A stretch of 25,217 nucleotides of DNA from CAIMZW01 sp037142435 (lineage in GTDB: Bacteria > Actinomycetota > Actinomycetes > Nanopelagicales > Nanopelagicaceae), in contig JBAXAO010000017.1 in the NCBI GenBank assembly GCA_037142435.1, forward strand, positions 1 to 25,217, written 5' to 3'. Of this stretch, positions 8,600 to 16,670 are shown piece after piece. The stretch's first letter is position 1, and the number at the start of each line of letters is the position of its first letter. A program made the translations under genes and the position numbers. The notes beneath the pieces are model-generated. The model saw only the letters and a program-made list of their open reading frames with translations. It did not search any database and was not told the DNA's origin.

Positions 8600-9402
8600 T
8601 TCATTAGCTCCAATGCAACTGAGATGGCTTCCTTGTGGGGCCTAACACTATGAGTTCTTATCCCCCAGATGCCAGATTTGGTGAGTAGCGCTGTTAAAGC
8701 AACAGAGACATTTTCGCGCTCGTCCGGAGCGGCGCCTCCGAGAAGCTCCCCCAAGAATCGTTTGCGCGAGGCGCCTACTAATAACGGAAATCCCAAGAGC
8801 GCCAGCCGGTCAAGGTTGCGAAGTAGCTGCCAGTTATGTTCGGGTAATTTTGCGAAGCCGATCCCTGGATCCAAAATAATTTGTTCTTCCCGAACTCCAA
8901 GTTTGGTTAAGGCCAAAACCCGATTATCTAGTTCGTCTTTTACATCAATAACAACATCATCATAAACAGCAAGATCATTCATATTTGCAGAATGCCCACG
9001 CCAGTGCATAACTATGTACTGCACATCTGGGTGGCGAGAAATAACTTTGGCCATATCAGGATCGGCCAATCCACCACTGACGTCATTTACATATGTTGCA
9101 CCAGCGGCTATTGCTGATTGAGCGATGCTCGATCGCATCGTGTCGATACTTATCGTGGCGCCGCGTTCGGAAAGTGCTTTAATAACGGGGATTACGCGCT
9201 CTTCTTCCTGAGCAGCAGATACACGTCCGGCGCCCGGGCGGGTGGACTCCCCACCAACATCAATGATGTCAACGCCTTCAAGCATCATCTCTTCAGCTCG
9301 ATGGACGGCGCTTTCCAAGGAAAAATGGCGCCCGCCATCGGCAAAAGAATCGGGAGTTACATTGAGTATTCCCATGACGAGTGGGGCAATTAATTGATTC
9401 AC
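8596..9402 (-). CDS. folP: dihydropteroate synthase
   Basis: FolP condenses the pterin pyrophosphate with p-aminobenzoate to dihydropteroate and is the sulfonamide target. All classic motifs are visible in the 268-residue TIM barrel: MGILNVTPDSFADGG, IDVGGESTRPGA, SIDTMRS, YVNDVSGG, DPGIGFAK, VGASRKRFLG and the C-terminal THSVRPHKEA. The start is GTG at 9402, one base after the folE TAA. The next in-frame ATG is inside the first conserved strand (MGILNV), so it is too late. Pterin substrate comes from the neighbouring folE, folB and folK products. No pabA, pabB or folC is in the window. Confidence 0.96.
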   Translation of the reverse strand: MNQLIAPLVMGILNVTPDSFADGGRHFSLESAVHRAEEMMLEGVDIIDVGGESTRPGAGRVSAAQEEERVIPVIKALSERGATISIDTMRSSIAQSAIAAGATYVNDVSGGLADPDMAKVISRHPDVQYIVMHWRGHSANMNDLAVYDDVVIDVKDELDNRVLALTKLGVREEQIILDPGIGFAKLPEHNWQLLRNLDRLALLGFPLLVGASRKRFLGELLGGAAPDERENVSVALTALLTKSGIWGIRTHSVRPHKEAISVALELMK

Positions 9403-9403
9403 T

Positions 9404-10027
9404 TTAGTGAGAAGCTGCAGTTATCAAACTCATAGCTTCTGCTCGAGTTGCGGGATTACGCAATTGCCCACGAACAGCGCTGGTGATAGTTCGGGCCTGA
9501 GATTTTCTGACCCCACGCATTGACATGCAGAGGTGCTCGCAATCGATCACAACAATTACGCCACCTGGATCAAGGACTTCGACCATGGCATCAGCAATTT
9601 GAGTGGTGAGCCGCTCTTGTACTTGTGGCCTTCTGGAATAGAGGTCGACCAACCTTGCTAATTTTGAAAGTCCCGTGATGCGGCCGCTGTTGCCAGGGAT
9701 ATATCCGATGTGTGCGACGCCATGAAAGGGAGTTAGGTGATGTTCACAGTGAGAGAAAACTTCGATATCGCGAACAATGACGAGTTCGCTATGTCCAATG
9801 TCGAATGTTGTGGTTAGTACTTCCTCGGGGCTCTGCCACAACCCGGCGTAGTTTTCTTTGAGCGCTCTAGCCACGCGGCCAGGGGTATCAATCAGACCGT
9901 CACGGGTTGGATCTTCTCCAATTGCTAAAAGGAGTTCGGTGATGGCACGCTCGGCGCGCTCTTGATCAAAGGGCGCCTTCGCACCCCCATCATGAGGTCC
10001 CATCGATACCGGGGTAATTTCACTCAC
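9404..10027 (-). CDS. folE: GTP cyclohydrolase I
   Basis: FolE converts GTP to dihydroneopterin triphosphate, the entry to folate. The zinc ligands are present as Cys and His in SHCEHHLTPF and Cys in CEHLCMSMRG. GRITGLSKLARLVDLYSRRPQVQE and the C-terminal half are typical. The frame is open upstream to 10084 inside ftsH. I prefer the GTG at 10027, which overlaps the ftsH end by 8 bases and has an AGGTGG site about 9 bases upstream, giving 207 residues. The alternative ATG at 10003 (MGPHDGG) has no binding site. Enzymes of about 200 residues are usual for the family. Confidence 0.94.
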   Translation of the reverse strand: MSEITPVSMGPHDGGAKAPFDQERAERAITELLLAIGEDPTRDGLIDTPGRVARALKENYAGLWQSPEEVLTTTFDIGHSELVIVRDIEVFSHCEHHLTPFHGVAHIGYIPGNSGRITGLSKLARLVDLYSRRPQVQERLTTQIADAMVEVLDPGGVIVVIDCEHLCMSMRGVRKSQARTITSAVRGQLRNPATRAEAMSLITAASH

Positions 10028-12047
10028 TAGGTGGAGCCACCTTTTTGGCACGAGGTTTGCGTACTGGCTTGGTAACTTCGACAACTTCGACTGGTTGCAA
10101 CGAGTTTGCCGGAGACATAGCTACCGGTGGTAAGTCCGAGGGTTGGCGATTGGGAGATCCGGTCCAAGCTGGACGTGGCGCAATCATGGTTACTCCTTGG
10201 AAGATGCGATCGATATCTTCCTTCAAGAGCGTTTCCTTCTCCAACAATTCGACAACTAAAGCGTCGAGAATTCCGCGATTGGCTACCAAAACATCAAAAG
10301 CTTCTTGGTGAGCATTTTTAATTAAGTCGTGGATTTCTTCATCCACGATGCCCGCAACTTCTTCTGAGTAATCGCGTTGGTGGCCATAGTTCTTACCGAG
10401 GAATGGCTCACCTTCACTGATGCCCAATTTGATAGCGCCAATTCGTTCGGTCATTCCGTATTGAGTAACCATGGCGCGTGCCAAGTTGGTGGCCTTCTCA
10501 ATATCGTTAGAGGCACCGGTAGTTGGATCGTGGAAAATGAGTTCTTCTGCGGCACGTCCGCCAAGCGAATACGCCAATTGATCCAACATCTGATTGCGAG
10601 TGGTCGCGTAGCGATCCTCGTCAGGCAAGACCATTGTGTATCCCAACGCGCGACCGCGCGGCATAATCGTAATTTTATGAACCGGATCAGAATGTGGCAG
10701 CGCGTGCGCAACGAGCGCATGTCCACCCTCGTGATACGCCGTAATGCGACGCTCTTCCTCGGTCATCAATCGGGTCTTGCGCTGCGGCCCTGCCATAACA
10801 CGATCGATCGCTTCATCCAACGCACCCGCTGTAATGATCTTCGCATTCTCGCGTGCTGTGAGGAGTGCGGCTTCATTAAGTACGTTGGCAAGATCTGCAC
10901 CGGTAAATCCAGGAGTTCGTTTTGCGAATCCATTGAGATCAATATTTTTAGCAAGTGGCTTGCCCTTAGCGTGAACTTCAAGAATTGCAGTTCTACCTTT
11001 GAGATCTGGTCGATCTACTGGAATCTGGCGATCAAAGCGGCCAGGACGAAGTAGAGCTGGGTCCAGAACATCCGGACGGTTAGTGGCCGCGATCAGAATG
11101 ACTTGGCCATTGGCTTCAAAGCCATCCATTTCTACCAAAAGTTGGTTAAGTGTTTGTTCACGTTCATCGTGCCCGCCACCAAGTCCGGCGCCGCGTTGGC
11201 GACCGACCGCATCAATTTCATCGACAAATATGATGGCTGGGGCATTCTCTTTAGCCTGGGCGAAGAGATCACGAACTCGAGCTGCGCCAACACCAACAAA
11301 CATCTCGACGAATTCTGAGCCCGAGATCGAATAAAACGGCACATTTGCCTCGCCTGCTACAGCACGAGCCAGCAACGTCTTTCCAGTTCCTGGAGGGCCG
11401 TAAAGCAAAACCCCTTTGGGGATTTTTGCTCCTATGTCCTGATACTTCTTTGGTTCTGCTAAAAAGTCTTTAATCTCCCGAAGTTCATCGACGGCTTCAT
11501 CGGCACCTGCAACATCGGCAAAGGTGTTCTTCGGTGTCTCTTTCGTCTGTAATTTCGCTTTAGATCTACCAAAACTAAAGACCTTGTTTCCGCCGCCTTG
11601 AGCGTTGCTCATAAAGAATAAAAGCAAGAAACCAATCAAAAGAAGAGGCGCAAAAGTAAAGAAAATCGAAACCAAAATAGATTGCGTCGGAACTTTTACA
11701 TTCCACGCTTTGGGAGGTGGATTGCTAGTAAGCAATTCAACGATCTGTGGCTCTTGACCGGCGACATACGAGGATTCCAACCGTGATGAGCCTTTTACAA
11801 ATTCACCTGATTTGAGAATGACCCGAATCTTTTGGTCTTTATCGATGAGTAAGACTGAATCAACTTTATTATTTGAAATTTCAGCAAGAACTGTCGAGGT
11901 GTCGACTTTGATGAACTGAGCGCCGCTGCCAGAGATTCTGCCAAAAACGCTCACGGCGACAAGTGCTGCAACGATCCAAAAGAGTGGACCGCGAAGCATC
12001 TTACGCATCTTGGGTTTTTGAACTTTAATCTTTTTCTTTTCAGCCAC
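10020..12047 (-). CDS. ftsH: ATP-dependent zinc metalloprotease FtsH
   Basis: FtsH is a membrane-anchored AAA+ protease that degrades misfolded and regulatory membrane and cytoplasmic proteins. The 675 residues run in this order: basic N terminus, transmembrane helix 21-37, extracytoplasmic domain about 40-120, second helix 123-147, and AAA+ module with Walker A GPPGTGKT (217-224) and Walker B IIFVDEID (272-279). The second region of homology follows (ATNRPDVLDPALLRPGRFDR). The peptidase domain has zinc motif HEGGH (439-443) and the distal Asp in GASNDIEKAT. A Pro-rich, basic tail fills about 620-675; this part is not conserved. The start is GTG at 12047, with only a weak GAGA site. It lies between hpt and folE, as in other actinobacteria. 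Confidence 0.97.
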   Translation of the reverse strand: MAEKKKIKVQKPKMRKMLRGPLFWIVAALVAVSVFGRISGSGAQFIKVDTSTVLAEISNNKVDSVLLIDKDQKIRVILKSGEFVKGSSRLESSYVAGQEPQIVELLTSNPPPKAWNVKVPTQSILVSIFFTFAPLLLIGFLLLFFMSNAQGGGNKVFSFGRSKAKLQTKETPKNTFADVAGADEAVDELREIKDFLAEPKKYQDIGAKIPKGVLLYGPPGTGKTLLARAVAGEANVPFYSISGSEFVEMFVGVGAARVRDLFAQAKENAPAIIFVDEIDAVGRQRGAGLGGGHDEREQTLNQLLVEMDGFEANGQVILIAATNRPDVLDPALLRPGRFDRQIPVDRPDLKGRTAILEVHAKGKPLAKNIDLNGFAKRTPGFTGADLANVLNEAALLTARENAKIITAGALDEAIDRVMAGPQRKTRLMTEEERRITAYHEGGHALVAHALPHSDPVHKITIMPRGRALGYTMVLPDEDRYATTRNQMLDQLAYSLGGRAAEELIFHDPTTGASNDIEKATNLARAMVTQYGMTERIGAIKLGISEGEPFLGKNYGHQRDYSEEVAGIVDEEIHDLIKNAHQEAFDVLVANRGILDALVVELLEKETLLKEDIDRIFQGVTMIAPRPAWTGSPNRQPSDLPPVAMSPANSLQPVEVVEVTKPVRKPRAKKVAPPSE

Positions 12048-12082
12048 GCGTTATCTCATTTCTTGCAGGTGAGGGGAAATGG

Positions 12083-12634
12083 TTAGGAATAAATGTGCTT
12101 TGCTAGAACGCCAATGAAATCCAGATTTCGATATTTTTCGTTGTAGTCCAGGCCGTACCCCACGACGAATTCAGAGGGAATATCAAAGCCGACATATTTA
12201 ACGGCTACATCAACTTTGGCGGCATCAGGTTTGCGGAGCATCGTCAAAATCTCAACGCTTTTGGTGCCGCGTGATTCGAGATTGGATTTCAGCCAAGCAA
12301 GTGTTAGTCCACTATCCACGATGTCTTCCACGATGAGAACTTCTTTTCCAAGAATGTCTCGATCGAGATCCTTCAAAATGCGAACTACGCCTGAGGATTT
12401 GGTACCTGACCCGTAGGAGGAGACCGCCATCCAATCCGTTTCGATGTGGCGTTGCAAAGATCGGGCGAAATCGGCCATGGTCATAACTGCGCCTTTGAGA
12501 ACGCCAATGACCAGAAGTTCACGTCCTTCGTAATCAGCCTCTACTTGCGCAGCGAGTTCTTTTAACCGAGTTCGAATCTGCTCTTCGGTGACAATGACTC
12601 TTTCAATATCGTTGCCAGTTGCTGCTAAGTCCAC
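12083..12634 (-). CDS. hpt: hypoxanthine phosphoribosyltransferase
   Basis: Hpt salvages hypoxanthine (and often guanine) with PRPP to form IMP or GMP. The 183-residue protein shows VIGVLKGAVMTMADF at the pyrophosphate loop, the PRPP-binding motif VLIVEDIVDSGLTL, and the purine-contacting YVGFDIPSEFVVGYGLDYNEKYRNL near the C terminus. The start is GTG at 12634, supported by AAGGAG 5 bases upstream. It follows tilS after 28 bases and precedes ftsH, the tilS-hpt-ftsH order found in many Gram-positive genomes. Base specificity beyond hypoxanthine cannot be read here. Confidence 0.95.
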   Translation of the reverse strand: MDLAATGNDIERVIVTEEQIRTRLKELAAQVEADYEGRELLVIGVLKGAVMTMADFARSLQRHIETDWMAVSSYGSGTKSSGVVRILKDLDRDILGKEVLIVEDIVDSGLTLAWLKSNLESRGTKSVEILTMLRKPDAAKVDVAVKYVGFDIPSEFVVGYGLDYNEKYRNLDFIGVLAKHIYS

Positions 12635-12662
12635 TTTGCTCCTTCAGGATTCATTTCCGTGG

Positions 12663-13622
12663 TTAGTCTCCACGTGAGAGCGAAAGTCTGCCCGATAAAC
12701 GCTCTACCTTCACACCGCCTGGAAGTGAGGAAGGGCCCTGACCCTTCCAGCCTGTGATTAACGCCTCGATTGGAGCCAAATGGTCGGCTGAGAGCGATCC
12801 AGCTGGAGCGCCTACTTGGTAGATAGCCATGCGGAGCACTCGAGCTCGAATTGCCTTGGGGAGCGCCATTAATTGAGCAACATCGAGATCACTAGCGATA
12901 TTCCGCTCCAAGAATTCGTTGGCCAAGAGATCCAGGGCATCGGCATCTTCACGCAAGATTTTGGCAGTTCGGGCCAGGGCGGGAGCAATTCCAGGTCCTA
13001 ATTCAGCCTCCAGCAGCGGCAAGACTTGGTGGCGAACTCGAGATCTAGTGAATTTCTGATTGGAATTATGGGGGTCTTCCCAAACGACCAACCCGGCCTC
13101 AGTGACCGCCGAGGCTGTGATCACTCGGGGTAGGTCCAACATGGGACGGATAAAGGGGCCAATCTCCTTGGCCATACCTGAAAGCGAGCGCGTGCCCGAT
13201 CCTCGGGCCAGCCCGAGTAGCACCGTCTCAGCCTGATCATCTTCAGTATGTCCCAGAAAGAGGTAGCGAGCGCCATGGTGGTCAATGAGAGCATGGAAAC
13301 TCTCGTATCTAGCGCGACGAGCCGAACCTTCCAACCCATCTGCCATCTCTACCTGAACCCTGCGGATCTCGACTTTGGGATAGCCCACGCTGGCCAACCG
13401 CGAGCCAACAGCATGGGCAATCTCCGCCGAGCCCTCTTGGAGACCGTGATCGATGACGACTGGAATAGCCACAATGGCTCGGGGACCACATTCCTGAAAG
13501 AGCGCGTAGGCCAAAGCCATCGAATCGATGCCTCCAGAGACACCGACCAAGACTTTTTCACCAGCCGAAACCTGATCTAGCCAAGGGCGTAGCGATCGTC
13601 TGATCTCCATCATCGCCTTCAT
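12663..13622 (-). CDS. tilS: tRNA(Ile)-lysidine synthetase
   Basis: TilS attaches lysine to C34 of the CAU-anticodon isoleucine tRNA so that it reads AUA codons; it is essential in most bacteria. The N-type ATP pyrophosphatase loop SGGIDSM is at 29-35, followed by DHGLQEGS and the conserved HTEDDQAETVLLGLARGSG. The C-terminal part is short, giving 319 residues, as usual in actinobacteria. The ATG at 13622 is placed 7 bases after a TAGGCT box with no binding site before it, which suggests a leaderless transcript. The ATG at 13610 (residue 5) is the alternative, with AAGG 5 bases upstream. It begins a likely unit of its own that runs on through hpt and ftsH. Confidence 0.94.
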   Translation of the reverse strand: MKAMMEIRRSLRPWLDQVSAGEKVLVGVSGGIDSMALAYALFQECGPRAIVAIPVVIDHGLQEGSAEIAHAVGSRLASVGYPKVEIRRVQVEMADGLEGSARRARYESFHALIDHHGARYLFLGHTEDDQAETVLLGLARGSGTRSLSGMAKEIGPFIRPMLDLPRVITASAVTEAGLVVWEDPHNSNQKFTRSRVRHQVLPLLEAELGPGIAPALARTAKILREDADALDLLANEFLERNIASDLDVAQLMALPKAIRARVLRMAIYQVGAPAGSLSADHLAPIEALITGWKGQGPSSLPGGVKVERLSGRLSLSRGD

Positions 13623-13629
13623 GGAGTTA

Positions 13630-13635
13630 AGCCTA
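13630..13635 (-). promoter_or_regulatory. probable -10 box of tilS, leaderless (TAGGCT-N7-ATG)
   Basis: TAGGCT fits TANNNT and is followed by 7 bases and the tilS ATG, the spacing expected when transcription starts at the start codon. The ten-base string TAGGCTTAAC is also found before clpC. It lies in the 21-base gap after the NlpC/P60 gene. No clear -35 is seen, and the upstream element would lie in the 3' end of that gene. Confidence 0.5.
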
Positions 13636-13643
13636 GTTAATTC

Positions 13644-14864
13644 TTAGACACGTCCACCAGATGGCATCAAACCTTTGATGCTGTACATGTTGGAATAGAG
13701 CAACCCAGTGCGCTTTGAATTCGCCTCCCACATCATGCCGTTGCCAGCATAAATTGTGATGTGGTGGATATTTTGCACGGTGCCGTCGTAGGAATAGAAA
13801 AGTAGATCGCCAGGGATTAAATCAGCAAACGCGATGCGCTTGGAGTCTACGAAATACAACGCGGCATTGAGTCTGGACCAATTGGGATATCCCAAACCTG
13901 CTGCGCGATACGCGGCATAAACCAAACCAGAGCAGTCATACGAATTCGGACCTTGCGCACCCCAAACATATGGCAGGCGAGCAAGCACTTGTGTTTTGGC
14001 AAAGGCAACGGCTTTTGCGCGAATTGCATCGGTTGACCGAATTGAGGTCCGGCCTTTAAAGCCGCGGTCCGGCCACACGCTCTTCTGTCCGGAAGTGTTG
14101 GCTGCGGTATTGGCCTTTTGCTCTTCAAGAATTGCAAGTTGGCGCTGTTGTTCTAACGTGATGCGAACTCGTTTAGCGCTGGCTAGTTCTTTTGCCAATG
14201 CATCTTGAATTCCACTGAGACGAGAAACTTCTTTTGCTTGGGCAGCCTTGGCGTCATCAGCAACTTGTTTTGCAGCCGCCACTTTATTTGTAGCAACTAC
14301 TTGTGCCGCTTTGGTGCGATCGGCTTCAGCTTTCGCCGCTTTCGCTGCTGTCGAGGCGGCTTGATAGCGCTCTAGCGCCGTTGAGTTATTGGCACCTAGA
14401 GAATTAAGTGTAGAAAGACGATCCATCAAGTCCTGCGGGCCGTTGGCATGAAGAACGGAATCAAGATCGGTAAAGCCGCCGCCCATCATGTAAGCGTTCG
14501 TGGCAAGCTTTCCAATCGTACGAGTTGCATCATTGACTGCTGCCTGCGTTAACGCCGCATGTGCTGCGGCCGCTTTAGCGACCGCCGTTGCTTGTGCTAA
14601 CTCATTTTGAGCTTGGCGATATTGAGCTGTTGCTTGATTGGCTAAGTAGGTCAGTTGATTCAAAGTCTTTGTTGCTGAATTTAAACGGGCGGCTGCCGCC
14701 GCGGCTGCTTGTTGTTTCGCAACTTCGATCTGTTTTGCAGCTGCAATTTCGGCGAGAGTTGGTTTGCGCGTCTTGGCTTCGGCCATTTGTGGCGTTGAAG
14801 CGAGAGCAAATAGGGCCACTGTGACTGCAGCGAGAAGCGGCAGCCTGCGGGAACGAGCATGCAT
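13644..14864 (-). CDS. secreted NlpC/P60 peptidoglycan endopeptidase, RipA-like
   Basis: This is a cell-wall hydrolase predicted to cut the D-Glu to diaminopimelate bond in peptidoglycan stems outside the membrane. A signal peptide covers about residues 1-30 (RRLPLLAAVTVALFALAS, then a site after AEA). A long Ala/Lys-rich coiled coil (about 35-250) follows, like the N-terminal autoinhibitory region of RipA. The NlpC/P60 domain fills the last 120 residues. The nucleophile is Cys311 in YDCSGLVYAA and the His is His368 in NIHHITIYAG. The third member is Glu380 in MMWEANS, 12 residues after the His, which matches the Cys-His-Glu triad known for RipA. An AGGGGG site lies 7 bases before the ATG. 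It is close to tilS downstream and to an exporter pair upstream. The exact cleavage specificity is inferred. Confidence 0.88.
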   Translation of the reverse strand: MHARSRRLPLLAAVTVALFALASTPQMAEAKTRKPTLAEIAAAKQIEVAKQQAAAAAAARLNSATKTLNQLTYLANQATAQYRQAQNELAQATAVAKAAAAHAALTQAAVNDATRTIGKLATNAYMMGGGFTDLDSVLHANGPQDLMDRLSTLNSLGANNSTALERYQAASTAAKAAKAEADRTKAAQVVATNKVAAAKQVADDAKAAQAKEVSRLSGIQDALAKELASAKRVRITLEQQRQLAILEEQKANTAANTSGQKSVWPDRGFKGRTSIRSTDAIRAKAVAFAKTQVLARLPYVWGAQGPNSYDCSGLVYAAYRAAGLGYPNWSRLNAALYFVDSKRIAFADLIPGDLLFYSYDGTVQNIHHITIYAGNGMMWEANSKRTGLLYSNMYSIKGLMPSGGRV

Positions 14865-14895
14865 AAATAGACCCCCTGGGGAAGAAGATGTCCCA

Positions 14896-14901
14896 AGGGT
14901 A
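14896..14901 (-). promoter_or_regulatory. possible -10 box of the NlpC/P60 gene (TACCCT)
   Basis: TACCCT fits TANNNT and lies 31 bases before the ATG, which would give a leader of about 25 bases containing the AGGGGG site. The same hexamer serves as the candidate -10 of metZ. The 80-base gap to the ABC permease shows no other clear element. Evidence is only the short motif. Confidence 0.3.
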
Positions 14902-14944
14902 AAGGGTTAAGGTGAGTATCGGCTGTAAAAACTGCTGAGTGTCG

Positions 14945-15736
14945 CTAGTTTGATACGTCTCGCTTCTTAAAGAGATAACTCACGATGGCGCCACCCACCA
15001 ACAGATATGCGCCACCTAAAAGCAGCCCTCTTTGGTAGCTAATGTCCACACTGCCACCTTCGGCGACGGTGGAGATGAGGTATCCCGGAAGCCATGGCCC
15101 GCTCTTCTTGACTGCAAGTGCCAGTAAATTTTCAACGATTAAAACCCAGATAACCCCAATAGCAATCGAACTAATAGGTGAGCGTAGAGCCAATCCCAAA
15201 ATCATTCCTAGCGTGCCAAAACCCAATGTTGTTATGAGCACATTAAGGAAGGCATGACCGATTTCGCGGTACCCAGCACCAGAACTCCAGAGCACCGTGG
15301 TGACGTGAGCATGACCGGCGAGTGCATACGATGCAATAACGCTGATAATGAGTGAAAGCACATCCATAACCACTGCAAAAATGATCATGGAAATGTATTT
15401 GCCACCAAGAATCTTCATTCGAGATGGTTGGCGAACTAATAGATTGCGCAACGTGCCGAAGGTGTACTCCTGCGCCGTCTGTGCAGCAAAGATGCAAAGC
15501 GCCACAATTCCAAGCAGTGTGGCTGTGCTGGTGAATCCAGTGACAACGCCAGTTGGCAACGAGAGAGTCGCTGGTGAGATCAATTCTCCGCGTTTGCCAT
15601 TGCCATCTTTGGAGTTAATGAGCAGGAAGAGCAATGATGTAAATAGGCCGGAGAGCACAACGGTGATTGCCATCGTTGAAAAGAGCAAGGTGGGGCGGCG
15701 AAGTTTTCTGGATTCGGCGATGATGACGTGGATCAT
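14945..15736 (-). CDS. ABC-2 type transporter permease subunit
   Basis: This integral membrane protein of 263 residues is predicted to form the channel of an ABC exporter with the ATPase encoded just upstream. Six hydrophobic segments can be seen: about 18-40, 62-84, 108-135, 160-185, 190-215 and 235-255. The segment before the third, AAQTAQEYTFGTLRNLLVRQPSR, is the amphipathic E-loop-like coupling region found in ABC-2 permeases of the bacitracin/Nat type. The ATG overlaps the ATPase stop as ATGA, so the two subunits are co-translated. The substrate is unknown; lipid, antimicrobial peptide or sodium export are the usual roles in this family. The next gene downstream is a cell-wall hydrolase, which may or may not be related. 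Confidence 0.85.
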   Translation of the reverse strand: MIHVIIAESRKLRRPTLLFSTMAITVVLSGLFTSLLFLLINSKDGNGKRGELISPATLSLPTGVVTGFTSTATLLGIVALCIFAAQTAQEYTFGTLRNLLVRQPSRMKILGGKYISMIIFAVVMDVLSLIISVIASYALAGHAHVTTVLWSSGAGYREIGHAFLNVLITTLGFGTLGMILGLALRSPISSIAIGVIWVLIVENLLALAVKKSGPWLPGYLISTVAEGGSVDISYQRGLLLGGAYLLVGGAIVSYLFKKRDVSN

Positions 15737-16641
15737 GCTTCTTCTCCTGTCATTTCGAAGAAGGTTTCTTCCAAAGTTGGAAATACCGGTGTTAGCGAAG
15801 CCAATGTGACTCCGGCTTCAAAGGCCAACCTGTTGAGCGCTGGCGCCCATTCGGGGTCACTGACAATGTGCAACTGGCCATCGACCAACGTAACGGCATG
15901 GCCACTGGACTTAGCGATTTCGAATAACTTGCCAAGATCGACTTCGTACTCGGGTTTAGCAACGAGAATAGGTTGTTGAGCGGCCAATAAATCTTGGGTG
16001 CGACCAGAAAAAATAACTTTTCCTAATCGCAGCATCACTAAGTACTCGCTGATCATTTCAAGTTCGCTAAGAAGATGAGATGAGACAAAGACAGTGGTGC
16101 CATCTGATGCTAAATCTTTGATGAGATTACGAACCTCTTGAATTCCAGAAGGATCCAATCCGTTGGTCGGCTCATCTAAAACTAAAAGTTTTGGCTGAGG
16201 CAAAAGTGCGGCGGCTATCCCTAGACGTTGTTTCATTCCTAAGGAATAAGTCTTGAACTTTCCGCTACCGCGATCACCGAGTCCAACTTGATCCAATAAA
16301 CCTTGAACTCGACTGGTAGGAAAACCGCCCAGCGAGGCCAAGACATTGAGATTTTCTCGGCCGGAGAGCGCGGGGTAGAAAGCCGGCCCCTCGATCATGG
16401 CACCGACCTGTGGTAAATATTTTTCGGGATGACTGATGTTGTGACCCAGCACCGAACCAGTTCCGCCAGTTGGCGCAATCAGACCTAAGAGCATTCGGAT
16501 AGTGGTGGTCTTGCCCGAACCATTTGGACCTACGAAACCACACACGGTTCCCATGGGAACTTCGAAGTTGGCATGCGAAAGCGCCGGGCGATCGCCATAT
16601 ACCTTCGTTAGATCCGAGACCGATATTGCTGCTGAATTCAT
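15733..16641 (-). CDS. ABC transporter ATP-binding protein (exporter, CcmA/DrrA class)
   Basis: This 302-residue nucleotide-binding subunit powers the permease at 14945-15736. Walker A is GPNGSGKT (38-45), the signature is YSLGMKQRLGIA near 132, Walker B is LLVLDEPTNGLDP near 153 and the switch His is in FVSSHLLSELE. A C-terminal regulatory extension of about 80 residues ends in ETFFEMTGEE, typical of the Nat/Bcr/Drr exporter ATPases. The ATG at 16641 has TACTGT exactly 6 bases upstream and GGAG almost touching it, so a leaderless mRNA is more likely than ribosome binding through GGAG. It is transcribed divergently from metZ with 29 bases between the start codons. Confidence 0.9.
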   Translation of the reverse strand: MNSAAISVSDLTKVYGDRPALSHANFEVPMGTVCGFVGPNGSGKTTTIRMLLGLIAPTGGTGSVLGHNISHPEKYLPQVGAMIEGPAFYPALSGRENLNVLASLGGFPTSRVQGLLDQVGLGDRGSGKFKTYSLGMKQRLGIAAALLPQPKLLVLDEPTNGLDPSGIQEVRNLIKDLASDGTTVFVSSHLLSELEMISEYLVMLRLGKVIFSGRTQDLLAAQQPILVAKPEYEVDLGKLFEIAKSSGHAVTLVDGQLHIVSDPEWAPALNRLAFEAGVTLASLTPVFPTLEETFFEMTGEEA

Positions 16642-16647
16642 ACTCCG

Positions 16648-16653
16648 ACAGTA
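16648..16653 (-). promoter_or_regulatory. probable -10 box of the ABC ATPase gene, leaderless (TACTGT-N6-ATG)
   Basis: Read on the minus strand, TACTGT fits TANNNT and is followed by exactly 6 bases and the ATG at 16641. It faces the metZ box 5 bases away on the other strand. No -35 is recognised; it would lie within the metZ coding start. Confidence 0.5.
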
Positions 16654-16658
16654 GCAAG

Positions 16659-16664
16659 TACCCT
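16659..16664 (+). promoter_or_regulatory. probable -10 box of metZ, leaderless (TACCCT-N6-ATG)
   Basis: TACCCT fits TANNNT and is followed by exactly 6 bases and the metZ ATG. No ribosome binding site precedes the ATG. The -35 region would fall inside the start of the divergent ATPase gene. Confidence 0.5.
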
Positions 16665-16670
16665 TGCCTC

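Noticed and set aside
10028..10084. Longer start of folE at 10084
   Set aside because: It overlaps the ftsH tail by 65 bases and adds residues not expected in FolE; GTG at 10027 has a binding site and little overlap.
10377..11054. 225-codon open frame antisense to ftsH
   Set aside because: Its composition is that of a shadow frame, with no recognisable domain and no upstream signals; ftsH is complete on the other strand.
14872..14899. Hairpin between CCCTTGGG and CCCCAGGGGG covering the NlpC/P60 ribosome binding site
   Set aside because: The stem needs a bulge, and its first arm overlaps the candidate -10 box, so it would not be transcribed if that promoter is real. I could not decide between the two.
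14865..14944. c-di-AMP (ydaO-type) riboswitch before the NlpC/P60 gene
   Set aside because: Such riboswitches often precede actinobacterial wall hydrolases, but the 80-base gap is too short and I see none of the conserved core.
16524..16670. Longer start of metZ at 16524
   Set aside because: The extra part is antisense to the ATPase Walker A region and unlike MetZ; the ATG at 16671 fits both family and promoter spacing.
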